A stretch of 64,000 nucleotides of DNA from Ascaris suum (taxonomy: Eukaryota > Nematoda > Chromadorea > Rhabditida > Ascarididae), in NCBI GenBank assembly GCA_013433145.1, contig CM024188.1, positions 5,989,001-6,053,000 on the forward strand, given 5' to 3'. Positions 1 to 20,477 of the stretch are shown in pieces. The notes under the pieces were generated by a model that searched no databases, was not told the origin of the DNA, and saw only the letters and a list, made by a program, of their open reading frames with translations. The position numbers and the translations under genes are program-made. How positions within the stretch are numbered: position 1 is the stretch's first letter; every line of letters begins with the position of its first letter.

Positions 1-3000
1 TGCAAAAAGACGCTTTTCTTCACAAATCGGCGTCTCCACCATAATTCGACAATGTGCAGATCACGGCTAACTTTACTGAGCATGTGAACTGCAATTTTGA
101 AATATTACATTTCACTGAATACTGTTTCCCATTTTACTATTTTTAATTATTCCTCAGCAAATCAATCTATTCTAATAAAATCAGCGCTGAATTAATGGCG
201 ATTTAGCTTAGGAATGAACTCTAAGTTTACATTGCTTTCAATTAGTAATAAAACAATCAACCGAAGAATAAAAAAATCATGTCTTGCTGTCATATGAGTA
301 AATATCATCCGCAGTATTTAACTGTTTGCTGAAGTTGTCACGGTCGAAGGCGCGCACTTCGATGAGGGCGCATTTAATGATAAAGCGTGTAGGCCTAATG
401 AGTATTGTACACGAGTAAACAACGTTGCAACGCAGCAGTGAATGGAATCGAAATTTTTCTCATCTTCTCAAACGCAAAACGCCTCAGGATTATGCTAAAC
501 ACACTTCCTTTATGGTGCAGTGATTGCTGCGGCTAAGCAATATTCGCGAGTAAGGTTTTCATTAGTGAAAACATGGAATGGATGCAATAAAAATGTGGTT
601 TCTTAAATGCTTGCTCAACGCTGCATCCTCCTAATGTTGTGAAATGGAGAGTTCGTTGCCACTACCCGTTTACACTAGCCGAATGCTCATTTGCAGCAAT
701 TAATACGAATGCTTAGAGCAACAATTGCTACGAATTATATACTCTTCAGTATACTGCAGCAAACGAAATTGGAAAGCGTTTGACTATATTTGAACGGTAC
801 TTGAAAATATGAAGAAAAAGAAGGTGATGGGGAGCCTTGAGTTTGAAAAAGATACGTTTTTTTCCAGTTTTTCATCATTTCCTTCTTAATAAATTGACCA
901 GATACGAAAAATTTGGGAAAACAACTCAGGAACGTTTGCTTTGAAATGAGTGTTTTTTCGGCTCTTTCGGTCATAACTCTTTTCTGATGAAAGTAAGAAG
1001 CATCGCAGATTCCACTAAAAACGGCATTTGCCAGCGAGGCAATAAGGACGTTTTCTTCTATGAACAAAGTAAAGTGGATGTATAAATGTATTTTACTATT
1101 TGATTGGTGGTATTTTTGAAAACTAAACTAGTGGGTTTGAGAAATATGAACTTAATATCGTAAAAGAGACGAAGATAGGTCATCGACAATGCTGCTGGAA
1201 AGCAATGTTCAAAGACTTTTGCTTCTGGTGCCAGTGATCTTCATTAGCTCATGTTTGCAAACCTTGAGGTTCCATTCACCCAGTTCTTGTTATTCACACT
1301 GAAGCAGCTAAACTAACGAGCAGTTGAATTTAGCGGACACTGGACCATCAGTCGCGAAGCTGAAATTAGTAACAAGCAGGTTCTCCACAGCAATACAGAC
1401 ACAGAGTGGGATTTGCTAGGAATAGAAAAGTGAGCAACGATTGCTGAGCGGAAGATTCGTTGCGAATGAGCTGCGCGTTTCGTGGCATACGGCGCTTTGA
1501 TGGCGATGCAGCGTATCGCAGTGTGCGTGAAACGATGAAACGAGTCCATCACGCGTTCTTACTGGCTGGATGCTCATTACGGTTTCTTCCTTCGTCTACA
1601 CGGCACGTGCCATTTTACGAGGATGGAAGTACTTGCAGTAAACAAGCACAGCTAGCAGTCACCAGCTCGTTCTTTAAACAACACCCCCTAATTGTCTTCT
1701 TTTTGGAGTTCGGGGATCTATTTATTTAGCCAGTGGGCCGCTGAAAAATTGAGCACAATCTGGCGTCAGTTCATTTTATAGGCGTTATATTATTCGATGG
1801 AGTATTTGTGTGCTGCAGAATTGAGTTGAGCTTGTCGATGTTTTTAAAGAGCACTCCATCTGGTGTATCAGTGCCCAGAAGTGCATGTTGGTAAAGTCTG
1901 GCGGCGATCGGATAACAACTGGGATGGAAGTTCATTTATAAATGCTCGGCTACTTTTTGCTTTAGCGCCGATCTCAGTACTTCTGGACCGAATGGAGAGA
2001 GGAATGAAGCTTGAGTGCTTAGCTCAGAATAATTTCATTATTCGATGTTTTATCGGAAATTAAAGGACTAAATCCATTTGTGCAAGTGTAATATAAGTGC
2101 GGCTCGAATTCCTGACTCAACTTCCAAAATTTTGGAGGTAATCTGTTCAAAATTTCGAACCAGAGGTTTTTATGCACATGTTTAATGTTTGCTTCACATC
2201 TACTTCAATTTACATTTTTGAAAATATTTATTGAATACTTTTCCCAGGCAATTCTCAAGAACTGAGGATCGCTATGTTTCAGGCTGCATTTGAGCAACAG
2301 TAGAATTTCTGTCGATGTTTATTAACGAAGAGGTGGTTTAGATGGTATCTAACGTAGTATTTACGGATTTCGGTGGTTGGGTTAAGCTTACCCAAAAAAG
2401 TCGCTCATCGCCGTAGATTTTCGTTTTGCCAGCAGTTGGTATCTATTGTCATAATCTCACCTACCTTATTGACTTCGCTCTCGAATTCTTCATCATATGC
2501 TGCAGCTCTCTAGAGAACTCGTCGACGTCTCTTTCATACAGTTTGGAAATGTCGCAGCGATATGCCTATACGTACATCTGTCCATGCAGTGAAATTGACC
2601 TGTTACCTTCAGAGAGTGTATTATATTCTAAATCCAGTCTGCTACCCATGTATGCAATTATTTCAGTAGGTCAGCTTTGCTCAGATCGAAGGTTTCCTGC
2701 GTCGCATCCCAACATATGCCCCAAGTATGGAAGTTCGAATGCGAAAGCGTTTTCGCACGAGTACGTTTCCGTCGTAGCTGCAAGTATGGCTTAAAAGCGC
2801 TGAGAGCTGATTAAAGTGCCGTATGTTGAAAGTTAAAGTGCTGCAGTTAGTGCTTGAGAGCCGCATTTTAGTGAGTCGCGTGCGGCGTCGTTTTATATGC
2901 ACTCTAATCGAAGGTGCTTGGTCACACGTGTTTACGAGGTTGACAGGTTTACCACATTCCGTGTGACGTCCTCAAGTGCATCGCGTACCGTGAAATAGTT

Positions 3001-3369
3001 TTCATTTCACCTCTGTTCTCCCACTGGGAAAAACATTGCTGGAAATGAAGACTAGTGTTCGGAGTTCACCGTCATCCCGCTTCATTCTCTGCGGGAGTTT
3101 CCGCATAAAGGTGATTCATTTATTTTAGACCATGGGGCCCTCGTCGCTAGGAGCCTCCTCACGCAAAGAGTCCCAGTCCTGCGAGGGACTAGGTTTCAAA
3201 ATGTCCCACTCCTCACAGGAGATTTTTTGAAACCATTACGCGCGGGTTCGCGTGACTCCTTAGAGTCGCAAGAAAGTGAGGAAACTCCGTGAGCAATGTG
3301 TTCTAAGAGTATACGTTAAATTGAAACGTGATACATAGTCTTCATTAGCCAAACAGCGGCTTATTGCAA
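1..3369. other. Intergenic stretch, no gene recognised
   Basis: All six frames are broken up by stops. The open stretches (the longest is about 120 codons near 2,430-2,790) overlap on both strands and lack flanking splice signals, recognisable motifs or protein-like composition. I see no tRNA box or repeat array here apart from the hairpin-forming segment entered separately near 3.2 kb. It could hold distal regulatory DNA or untranslated exons that cannot be recognised by reading. Confidence 0.6.
3145..3292. repeat. Cluster of short inverted repeats (hairpin-rich element)
   Basis: Several stems nest within about 150 bp. GGTTTCAAAA at 3192-3201 pairs with TTTTGAAACC at 3225-3234. AGTCC pairs with GGACT around 3175-3190. 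GACTC and GAGTC flank a 4-base loop at 3254-3267. CCTCCTCAC near 3154 is roughly complementary to GTGAGG near 3276. The arrangement resembles a small non-autonomous element or a structured spacer. No target-site duplication was identified. Confidence 0.4.
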
Positions 3370-4110
3370 AAAGTGGTTGATTCTCTGTATGAATTCAAAT
3401 CAGAAGCTAGGCAAACTCAGTGTCACTATTTGATAAAGGTATTTGCCTATATGCAGTTAAACAAAATATCAGCATTTAAAGGGATTGCAAATGAAAAACT
3501 GAAATTGGGAAAGCGCCAGAGCGTGTTAGAATTGTGCTCTCTTTTAAGTGCATCGTTTCAGCATGAAAACACTCTAAAGGTTGGAAACTTGCAAATGTAA
3601 CCCTCATTTACAAAGGCAACGGCAAATTCTTTGAATTTTGTGTTTGCACATGACTGTGTGTTGCAGTGAAGCCAGAGATGCCGCATTTTCATCCTACTTT
3701 GGTCAGAGACATTCCAATAGAGACCCATTTAATCGAAATCATGGAGAAAATGAATTTCGCAAAGGTAATTGTTGTTCGACCTGAGTCAAGAAAGTTCCCG
3801 ACACCATCAAGTTATACCTGCTTTCTTCAGCTAATGGAACACGTTCTGAATCAAGAAAACATCATCTTTTTAAGGAGACATGATGAAGCACAAAATGGGA
3901 ACTTATGTGAGACATACGCACATTAATGTAACGAAAAATCACTGTGGGGTCCCCCAAGGTGTCGGCCTCTCCCACTACCCCTCCCCCTTCCCCTCTCTAT
4001 TGGCTTTTCGTTTTTTTTCAACCTCGAAAAAATGCAGTTTGCTGGGAGAATAGTCGCATACGCAGGCGATTTGCGACTTGAAACCGACAAGAATCAACAA
4101 CGGAAGTGAT
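3370..4110 (+). pseudogene. Decayed non-LTR retrotransposon reverse transcriptase
   Basis: Reverse transcriptase landmarks occur in the correct order but in different frames. WKLANVTLIYKGNGK (3582-3626) matches the conserved 'W K . A . V . P I Y K K G' block. A QHGF-like ENEFRKG lies near 3745. SSYTCFLQLMEHVLNQE near 3810 matches the 'RSCLTQLLE' helix. NHCGVPQGVGL near 3940 matches the 'SGVPQGSVLGP' block. VAYAGDLRLE near 4055 corresponds to the catalytic 'FADD' box, with one Asp replaced by Gly. Frame changes, internal stops and the altered catalytic site make it non-functional. The family (CR1-like versus another LINE clade) cannot be settled by eye. No 5' ORF1, endonuclease or 3' end was identified. 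Confidence 0.6.
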
Positions 4111-7100
4111 GTCTGATCAGTATTAGAGAAGCAACAATTAGCAGAACTTCAGCGAAGCAGTGCTCTTTCAGTCAATTATTACTTTCTGAACCACTGTGGC
4201 TCTCTTGCTGTTTACTAAGTTTGGAAAGCTGCATTGTCTCATGCTTCACTATCTGGCTATTTTCTTTAGGTTTATTATGCTATACGACAGTGTTGTGCAT
4301 CAATGGAGACTTGCTTAATGCACGCCACGGAAGCTTTTTCCATTTGCATTTCGAGGCCTAGATGGGACATTGATGTCAGATCGATAGAATGAGAACGCAG
4401 AATGGAACAGGGCGAGCATTTCAAATAAAACAAATCGTCTATGCCGTCTTCTGAGAGATCAGTTACGTCTCAGCAGACCGCTTAATTTTGCTGCATAGAT
4501 GAAGGAGACGTAACTGACGCACCTAAGATAAATCAGAAATGTATGGCAAAAGTTAACTAATAGAGGACGGAATGCGTGATCGAGATATGACCATCGTTTG
4601 AGTAGTGCTCGCTGCACATTGGAGTTCAGCAAAAACGGACTTAGCGTTGTTTGCTCCTTTGGCACTTTATTACAGTACGGGGCTTGTCTATTTACCTATG
4701 TAACAGAACTCGTGCCAAACATTTGAATTGGTTTATCAGTTAATGAGAAGGTTGGCGCAGGCGTAATATTTGAACTGTTTTACTTTTTAGACTAAAACTT
4801 GATGCCTTCAAACTTCTGAACGCCTAAAGGCGCCTCGACTCATGGGGTTTTAATGTGTTTTGTAAGTTTAAAAAACTGCATTATCATTCGTTTGCTGTGG
4901 CTGAATTTTCCGTGGGCTGATAAATTGGTTTCTACAGCGTAGAGAAAGAACAATTTGAGAGTGGGGAAGAGCGAAAGGTACGGAAAAAGCAGTGCGACCA
5001 AGTATATGATCAGAAAGCGCGCCACACACGCCCTTACTGGCATTAACGCAGATCCCTGTATAATTTCGGTCGTGTATTAATTAGTGCGAGCACATAAGAA
5101 AATGATTGATCCAATTACTGCCTCTTACGATTGGCATATGGCAGATCCGATGTCTTGCTTCGTCAACTTAGCCAAAAGTGCCGCAGAACGATTTGAAGAT
5201 GTATTATTAATATTGGGACGCAGTATTAAATTAAGCCAACGCCGAAAAAGGATCTGTTTAGAAAGCGGTCCTTTTTTGCTGATTGGATGCTTCAAGGGAA
5301 ACAGTTGTGTACATGTGTGTGTTTTTAATAAGTGCTTTTGTGAAGTGAATGTCGCTTTGAATTCTGATAATGCCGACATTGCGAGAAGAGGTCTGAAGGA
5401 TACTTGCACTTGAGCTGTGCCGAACTCGCGCGCTGTTCAAACGAAGGTACTGAAAACGACGCCAATGCGATTGCAGGCTAGTAGCTAGTGCGTTGCACTA
5501 AGAGTGAAGGCTCCGGAATGATGCCTAGGAGGTCCAGGGAGTGGTGCACGCAGTGTGCAGAACCACGCATGTGCTAGAGAGCCGCGCCAGTGCCGGCTTC
5601 GTTTTTCATAAATTTGGTTGAAACGCGTCGAAGGACTAGAGCGGTAGTACAAGTTTGCTAAAATCGGCAAATTTGGGCACGCACGCCCGCAAACAAAAAA
5701 ATAAGTCGGAGGCCACTCCTTCCATTTGGCCATATTGAGTGGCATTTCTACATCGCCAAAGGATCGATCTTACGCACTGGAGTTGAATGGATTGGCAGCT
5801 GCTGCGGCGGTGCGCATATTCGCATGAAACTGGCAGGGAACCAGTGATGACCGTTTTCGATCATTCACGATAACGAAGCATTTCTAGGTAGTGTGCTACA
5901 TGCATGTTCAGGCTCACATGTAGCGAGCTGCGGGGTGAATTTTGCCTCGATATCATTGTGCAGAGACGTATGTGTGCATGCGTGTGCGTGTGTGCTGTCT
6001 TCTTTATCTATGCAATACAGAAGTCCGAACCAGTCGATGCTTCCGCTGAAAGCGTACTGAAGGAAGATTACGTAAATACGTCATTTCTTCTTTGATTGCA
6101 CCCAGTGCTGTTAGGCATACACTCATGGGTGACTTGAAGACCGTGGGTTGAAGAGGACACGGTGGAGATCTGCGCTGGAATTCAGGAGCAGATTTTGCGC
6201 GCAAAAGAGAAATCTCTCAAGGACAGGGCGCGCTGTCCAAATGATACAGAGGGTGCGACGAAAGTGGAGTAATTTATCGGAAAGTATAATTGGTGGCGTA
6301 CGATTTCTGAAGATAACAATGACTTCTTATTAGGAGATGAATTGAAAAAAAAATAGTTTTCATAAATTTGAGTCCTTGAATACCAGCATAAGAACTCGCT
6401 TGCAACTGACGAGGGGAAGTTCTTGAATTCCCATTAGGCGTACCCTGTTATACATTCAAAGTCAGTCAACATATTTGCGATGGAACGGATGGATTATTGC
6501 TCCGGTTTGCGCCGTTTCCACACTTTGAGGGCAGATTATCATAAGCAACTGAGTGGTGAGGCTCGCATTAGTCGCCTTTTCTATTTTCATGAACCATCGT
6601 GAAAACTCGCAAACCACAGATTCCATTTTAGCCTGCTGACGCGACCAGTTGCTCCAAGCTGAACTCTTTGACTTTCCGCTGTTAATAACCGTCCTAAGTG
6701 AAATGCTAGAGTCGAAATTGACACCGTTGAGAAATTCTCAAAATTGAGCGGGAGGAGCACTTTTCAATTCCAACTACGGGAACCCATACTTGCAGAGATT
6801 TGTTTTGTTAAACTTCCTAATTTGCATTTTGATATAAGTTTGGCTTTCGAGGAGGTCTAATAATCTGTTTGCTTTGTGACTGAGTCTTTAGCGATAGCAA
6901 CTAGTCGAACTGTGATAATCTAATTAGCCATCATTGCTTGTTTTGATGTTTTGAGGAAGCAGTTTCTATTGGCGGTGATGGATAAGTTCGAAGGACTCAG
7001 CGGCGTTCCTTATTTATGAATCTGACGAAGTATTGATTGCACGGTGCAGCGTCGGTGGAAGATGCCGTTGAATGAATATGTCGAAGTTAGATTCATCGTG

Positions 7101-7860
7101 CAGATGTTTGGAGGAACCTCATTGCCTGCGGATGTAATACCTGTTTCGAGAATGATCGGTTTATCAACAGCGGAAATTCTTTCATCAGAAGTAGTTTGCT
7201 CCTCGAAAGGCGAAAATAACGTGAGACGAGAGGAACAGTTTACACAAGGAGCACAAGGCAGAGAATCAATTCTCCATTATCAACGAAAAAACATTTTCTA
7301 AAAATAACTCGCTGGGCTGTTCTATAGAGTAGTTCCTTGGATGCAGCGTCGTATGATGAGTTGAACTGGAGACGATGTCGGACTTGGTGCACTTGAGTAA
7401 AAGGTCAGGTTAGGGTCGCCGAACTTCGGCGATCTCGTATGGATGGGGTTTCTTGAACAGTAGCATAAAGCTAGGATCTTTTCATCAAGGATCGTACTCT
7501 AGGCAGCTGTCACCTCAGTCTAACCCTTAGAATTCCCTTTGAACTGTCACAACTTTTCGTTTACCAAATCACGTTTGCCGTATAGGGAGGTGCGCGGTGG
7601 ATAGTGTATAGCATAGTTGTTATATTGGTGCAGTATATATGTATACTACCAGTTTACCATGATTCTATCCACCGTAATATATTTTAGTTTGCCTACTGGG
7701 AAATTGCATACAGTCCCGCATATTCTATGTTTAAAAAAATACGATGGGCGTTGATAGAATTTTTTCCAATTTATTGAGACGTTTTACAATAGCATCTGGA
7801 ACCACTGCTACACTCGCTTGGATCTCTTGAGTTGAAATATCCATAATGATGAATATTAAG
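4111..7860. other. Intergenic stretch, no gene recognised
   Basis: Reading frames of up to 109 codons (5,084-5,413 +) occur, but they are mirrored by open frames on the other strand and show no splice context or family motif. The 5.48-5.75 kb part is slightly GC-rich. The stretch 5,960-5,995 is a (TG)-rich run. Nothing here could be supported as an exon. Confidence 0.55.
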
Positions 7861-7861
7861 C

Positions 7862-7985
7862 ATGGCATTCATTATTTCCTTTATCGCATCCAGTTATTTT
7901 GATACGCTGTTACGTTTGTGTTGAGGTAAATCACTTTCTGAAGTATACAAATTTTATTTCTTCCTGCAAGAATAATGAATGCCAT
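7862..7985. repeat. 15-bp perfect inverted repeat with 94-bp spacer
   Basis: ATGGCATTCATTATT at 7862-7876 is exactly complementary to AATAATGAATGCCAT at 7971-7985. The AT-rich spacer and overall size fit the ends of a small miniature inverted-repeat transposable element. No target-site duplication is evident. Confidence 0.45.
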
Positions 7986-8024
7986 TTTCTGGTCATTTAG
8001 CGGCTTTTTCAGGCGGCTTCAATG

Positions 8025-8385
8025 AGTCATCCCCCAAAATTTGATCGAAGTATTGAGTCATAAATCTAGTTGAAACATTGAGGTACAAATTTTGGTCAAA
8101 ATATTGAGTCATTTCGGTCGAAATATTGTGTCGTAGTTTTTTGCCGTCATGTTGAGCCATGGATTTTTTTCCAAGTAATGGGTCGCAAATTTTGTCCAGA
8201 ATATTCAATCACAAGTTTTGGCTGCAATATCAAGTCGCAAATTTCTGTTAAAATATTGAATCGTCGACTTTGTTCGGAATAATCGGTCACATGTTTTGAT
8301 TAGAACGTCAAATCCCAAGGTTTGATCGTAATGTGAAATCTGAAGTTTTGGATGAAATATCGATCCAGAAGTATGAGTCAGAAAA
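8025..8385. repeat. Degenerate ~28-bp tandem repeat (minisatellite)
   Basis: About twelve diverged units follow each other, each carrying a variant of TTTTGGTCAAAATATTGAGTC. Clear copies are near 8035, 8062, 8090, 8117, 8190, 8218 and 8245. Units differ by substitutions and small indels, so the array is old. The open minus-strand frames across it, rich in Gln-Tyr-Phe-Asp, are a by-product of the repeat and are not annotated as a gene. Confidence 0.7.
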
Positions 8386-8823
8386 CGTTTCAAAGGTTAC
8401 AAAGGGACATATTGGTAAGGTATAGTTTAATAGAGGAATTTGTTGTTTTGCGACAGCCATATACCGAGACTTATTTCTAAGTAGAGTTTTTTTGTTTAGC
8501 ACAATTTGGGCGTTAATGTAATCGATACATGGCACAATTTTTACGTCGTTTCGCGAAATATTTGAGGAACTTGGTGAGCCTTTCGCCGAACATACTGCAG
8601 TGGGATACGCCAACGAAATTATGTTATAGAGGAGCGATTGTTTTGTTTATCTGTTTTATTCCAAATGGGGAATCAGTCCGTTGTATCGACAACATGTAAA
8701 AGCATCAGGTGTCCTTTGGAGGCTCGACCAGATGCTGTGTAATCTGGCAACAAGACGAGAGGTTAAGGTTTTTATTGAGCCTGAATAAAATCAGCACTAG
8801 TAGGGGATAACACGCCGGCGGAC

Positions 8824-8839
8824 GGGGGGGGGGGGGGGG
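8824..8839 (+). repeat. Poly-G run (16 G)
   Basis: An uninterrupted run of 16 G lies at the 3' edge of the GC-rich minus-strand coding-like segment. On the minus strand it reads as a proline codon run. It is prone to length error in sequencing and can form quadruplex structures. Confidence 0.85.
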
Positions 8840-8878
8840 AGCGTCGCTCCGACAGATCATCGGCAAGAATAGTGCCAC

Positions 8879-9099
8879 CTCAGAGCTGACGAGCGCCAGG
8901 AACTCCTTGCGCTCGAGGCACTTCATGGCCCAACTGCACACCGCTACGGTCCGATCCAACCCTCGCAAGGACGGCACCTCCTGGGAAAGCTAGAAGGCAC
9001 GCTGGTTGCTGTAAGCAAATACGCTCCCTGTTTGTACGCACCGACCATGGCCTCAAGGAACCTGTAGAGAATTTGCTCTCTCCTACGGTCATCACTTTT
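8879..9099 (-). pseudogene. GC-rich coding-like fragments, unidentified, probably mobile-element derived
   Basis: The minus strand shows two overlapping protein-like segments. 9099 down to 8944 reads through KSDDRRREQILYRFLEA and AMVGAYKQGAYLL before a stop. 8980 down to 8879 reads through EVPSLRGLDRTVAVCSWAMK and CLERKEFLALVSSE, directly behind a good acceptor (CTTTCCCAG). The two are in different frames and I found no donor that joins them in phase, so the region is probably a broken copy rather than a live gene. The GC content, composition and nearby GTAGATCAACTG-like motif recall the minus-strand fragment at 41.9-42.4 kb. I do not recognise the protein. Alternatives are terminal exons of an unknown gene with an unseen intron, or chance. 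Confidence 0.3.
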
Positions 9100-17381
<8,282 letters not shown>

Positions 17382-19770
17382 GACGAGCGTGAACACTGTC
17401 GTTGAGAGCCTTCACATATCGCCATTAAATGAAGTGAATTGTGATTGCTGCATTTTCTTTCGCTACTTGTTTTTTGATCAGATTCATACATCGTTTATTT
17501 ATCTTCCACTTACTGTAAGGTGTGTTGGATTCTGTATAGACACATTCCTCCTTAATTATACATTTTTGGTGGAGGATGCCGATTTCATGCTTTCATTTTT
17601 TGCATTTGTGGAGTTGATCGTATGCCCTTAAAGTTGTGGGTAGTTGCGACCTGTCCACTTCCCGATTAATACGTTGCTCAAAACGTTGTGGTTCAATGGT
17701 TACGCACTTCTTTGCTGCTAAGTCTGATAGCACTGACGTAGTGAGATGAGTTGCACTAGCTGAGCTAATAATTGTTCGGCACGTGCAAATCTTAACTGCT
17801 CTATATGGTTGTTTGCTTGCCACATTCCCGCTTTATCTGCACTTTCCTGCATTGTTTTCAAATTGAACTTTGTTGTAATGCTTGTGATAACGAATCTTAT
17901 TTTGACGTTATTCTCATGACATTTGGAGCAGCAAGGCTCTTCCAAATCTTGTACAGTGGGGACGATATAAGCAGGGAGCCGTTGCGATTTTGAAGGCGCG
18001 GTGGTCGCTGTGGATCAGAACTTCTGCGAAATGACCCTTTTTTATCATCCTTCGTTCGCAATACCGTAAAATCTATCGATGGGGAGCAAGACTGGGAGAA
18101 CATTGGCCCACTCTTGGCCGCACTATTAGGCGTTTTGTGAACGAGGGGATTATGACAATCGGGCGCCTATGCGTTCACTTATACAAATACCGGCTCAGCG
18201 GTTTCTGCGTGTGGGTTAAGGCGAGCATATGGTGGTGAAATTTGCTGAACACTCTCAAGTTTACGATGATAGCATAAAGCTGCTTTGACCGCGTGCTCTA
18301 GGAGCAGCGCCAACAAGAAAGTGGTACAAATTTTAAGGTAACTTCTTGTGTTCCGCATTTCTAAACCGGGAAAGCGAATGGACTGCAAGTGGATTTTTGC
18401 TCGCGAAAGCAAGCAAGACTTTTTTGTATCAGGCCGTGTTATCAGGCATTATGCCATAGCCATGATATTTGTATAAACTCATTTATATTATCGAAAAAGC
18501 AAAACTTGCGTTTCCCACCTGATTTAAATCAATCCAGACATTAACAACATTATTTGTTGTGGAGCTGGAAAGTTTTCGCCAGTTTACTTCCCAATTGAAA
18601 TCGTCATGTCGTGAAGTGGCACAAAGTCTGTTGTCACGAATTCCTGCCATTTTTCGAAAACCCTTTTCAGCCTGATATTAATCTTGCTCATTTCTCGGTG
18701 ATTTGGTTCGTTCTTGCCTACAGTTCTTGGTGCGACTTGGCTTCTCTAATTTTGATAAGTCATGCTTGTTTTTGTGCAATAGCAAATCGTATTATGCCAG
18801 CAATTGCATGTCTGGCAATTCAGTCAGCCACAGGCTAATGCTTCAATTTTTAACGTCTTGCTTGAGAATTACGCTCATTGTTCCGAGTGCGCCTTCAAAG
18901 AAGGAAGCGGGAATGTCCATGGATGGCAATAGCAGCTCCAGCATTGCACACTTAACCCTATCGATCAAGAAATGTGCTTCAGGCTTTCTGCTAGTTGGGG
19001 TATTGCCATGTGCGATGCTGATGGCATGTTGGAGCTCATTGTTGCAGAATTTGATGACAAACTTAAGGAAATAGTGGTGGTGAGCTGCAACTCGAAAAAC
19101 AAACGAGGAAATCACTTGGCAGACATTTTAGACTATGACATCAATGTATGCAGCCAGTGGGCAAATCCATGCTGAGGTTTTCCGGTGCAATCTGCCTGTT
19201 CACTTCTGCAATAACAATTTGTTTGTCGGCTTTCTTGAAAAGTGCGTGATGCAATTACAGTGTTGTACCGACGATTGAGGAGCGAATTTGTAAGGGACTG
19301 CAATTTTCTTTGAAGATTAGATTGCAGGCTGAAAGGGGGATGGTTGAGGGTTGCAATAAGAAGAGTATTGGAGGAGGCAGATAGGAGGAGGGGACGGATA
19401 CAAAGGAGGATGAAAAGATGGAGGTGATGGTAGTGTCACGGGAAGAAGACTGAATAAAACTAAGTACAGAACGAGTGCACACCGATGTTGAGACGTGGTG
19501 TTGGTGCAGCTGCGCGTATTTATCCCACCATATAAAACTGCTTTAAAATTTGTTGGACTGTCTTCTACCTCACCCCGACGTAAGTGGCTATCGCCAGGCG
19601 CTTTAACCCCTAAGCCGTGTTCCGAAATTCCTCTCACTTTATATCCTGGTTTGCTTCATTTTCACATGTTTGCATAACATTACTTGTGCTTAGTTAGCTA
19701 CCTTCAAGTTTCCTTGGTTTACTTGTTCGCAGGATAAGCTTAATCTCCCAGATCATCCCAAATACTCAAT

Positions 19771-19915
19771 GTCGAGGTACTAGTTTATAGTACTAAATAG
19801 TTTATACTGCTAATTATACCACTAGGAGTTTGTAGTTTAGGAGTTTATACTTACTAGTTTGTACTACTAAATACTCAGGGAGTTTGTAATGGTTCCAATT
19901 CTAGTGGTTCCAATT
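19771..19915. repeat. Degenerate TAGTTTATACTACTAA tandem repeat
   Basis: Variants of TAGTTTATA.TACTAA and GGAGTTTGTA recur five or six times with irregular spacing, followed by a duplicated GTTCCAATTC. The array is short, AT-rich and imperfect, with no coding content. Confidence 0.5.
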
Positions 19916-20413
19916 CCTTCTTTCATCGTTTGAATTTGAAGTTGAAGGTGCAGTTGAAGTTGAGGCAGGTATAATACCACAGGCGTAACCTCTGCATTTT
20001 TCTCACATTCTTTTATCACTACTGTTCAAATCTGCTGGGTCTATTTCATAAGACATGAAGTTTTCTCGCTTCTTGCCTTGACACTTCAGTTTTATTTTAA
20101 TATCTCTTTGATGCGTACATTTTACTTGATTTATTTATTTTCGCTAAGTATGTGAAGGATTTTGGCGAATAGAAATGGTATAGTTAGGAGATCCTTTTTG
20201 TACTCACGTCGGATATCACTAGAGGTAAAACTGTGCCTTCTCTATCCATTTGTTACATACTTTTTTGGGCCAGCAGCCTTCAGTGACTTTGTGCGTAACC
20301 GTACTTTTGCAATATCCACTTCTGTGCAGCACTAACCACACAAATTTAGCCCTCGGACAGTTTAATCCACGCAGACAAGCGACACACAATGGAGCAACTT
20401 AATCCCGATGGAT

Positions 20414-20477
20414 TACCTCTAAAAAATCAAAAAAAAAATTTTTTTTTAAGGGTCGAGATACCTCTAAAAAATCAAAA
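20414..20477. repeat. 19-bp direct repeat flanking an A/T tract
   Basis: TACCTCTAAAAAATCAAAA occurs at 20,414-20,432 and again at 20,459-20,477, with an A-run/T-run and GGGTCGAGA between. It may be replication slippage or the footprint of a small insertion. Confidence 0.65.

Noticed and set aside
5084..5413. 109-codon plus-strand frame as a gene
   Set aside because: The opposite strand is open over almost the same interval, and no splice site, motif or family resemblance supports either strand.
7993..8393. Two overlapping minus-strand frames rich in TQYFDQ-like repeats
   Set aside because: They follow the ~28-bp tandem repeat and are broken between frames. The amino-acid repetition is a product of the DNA repeat.
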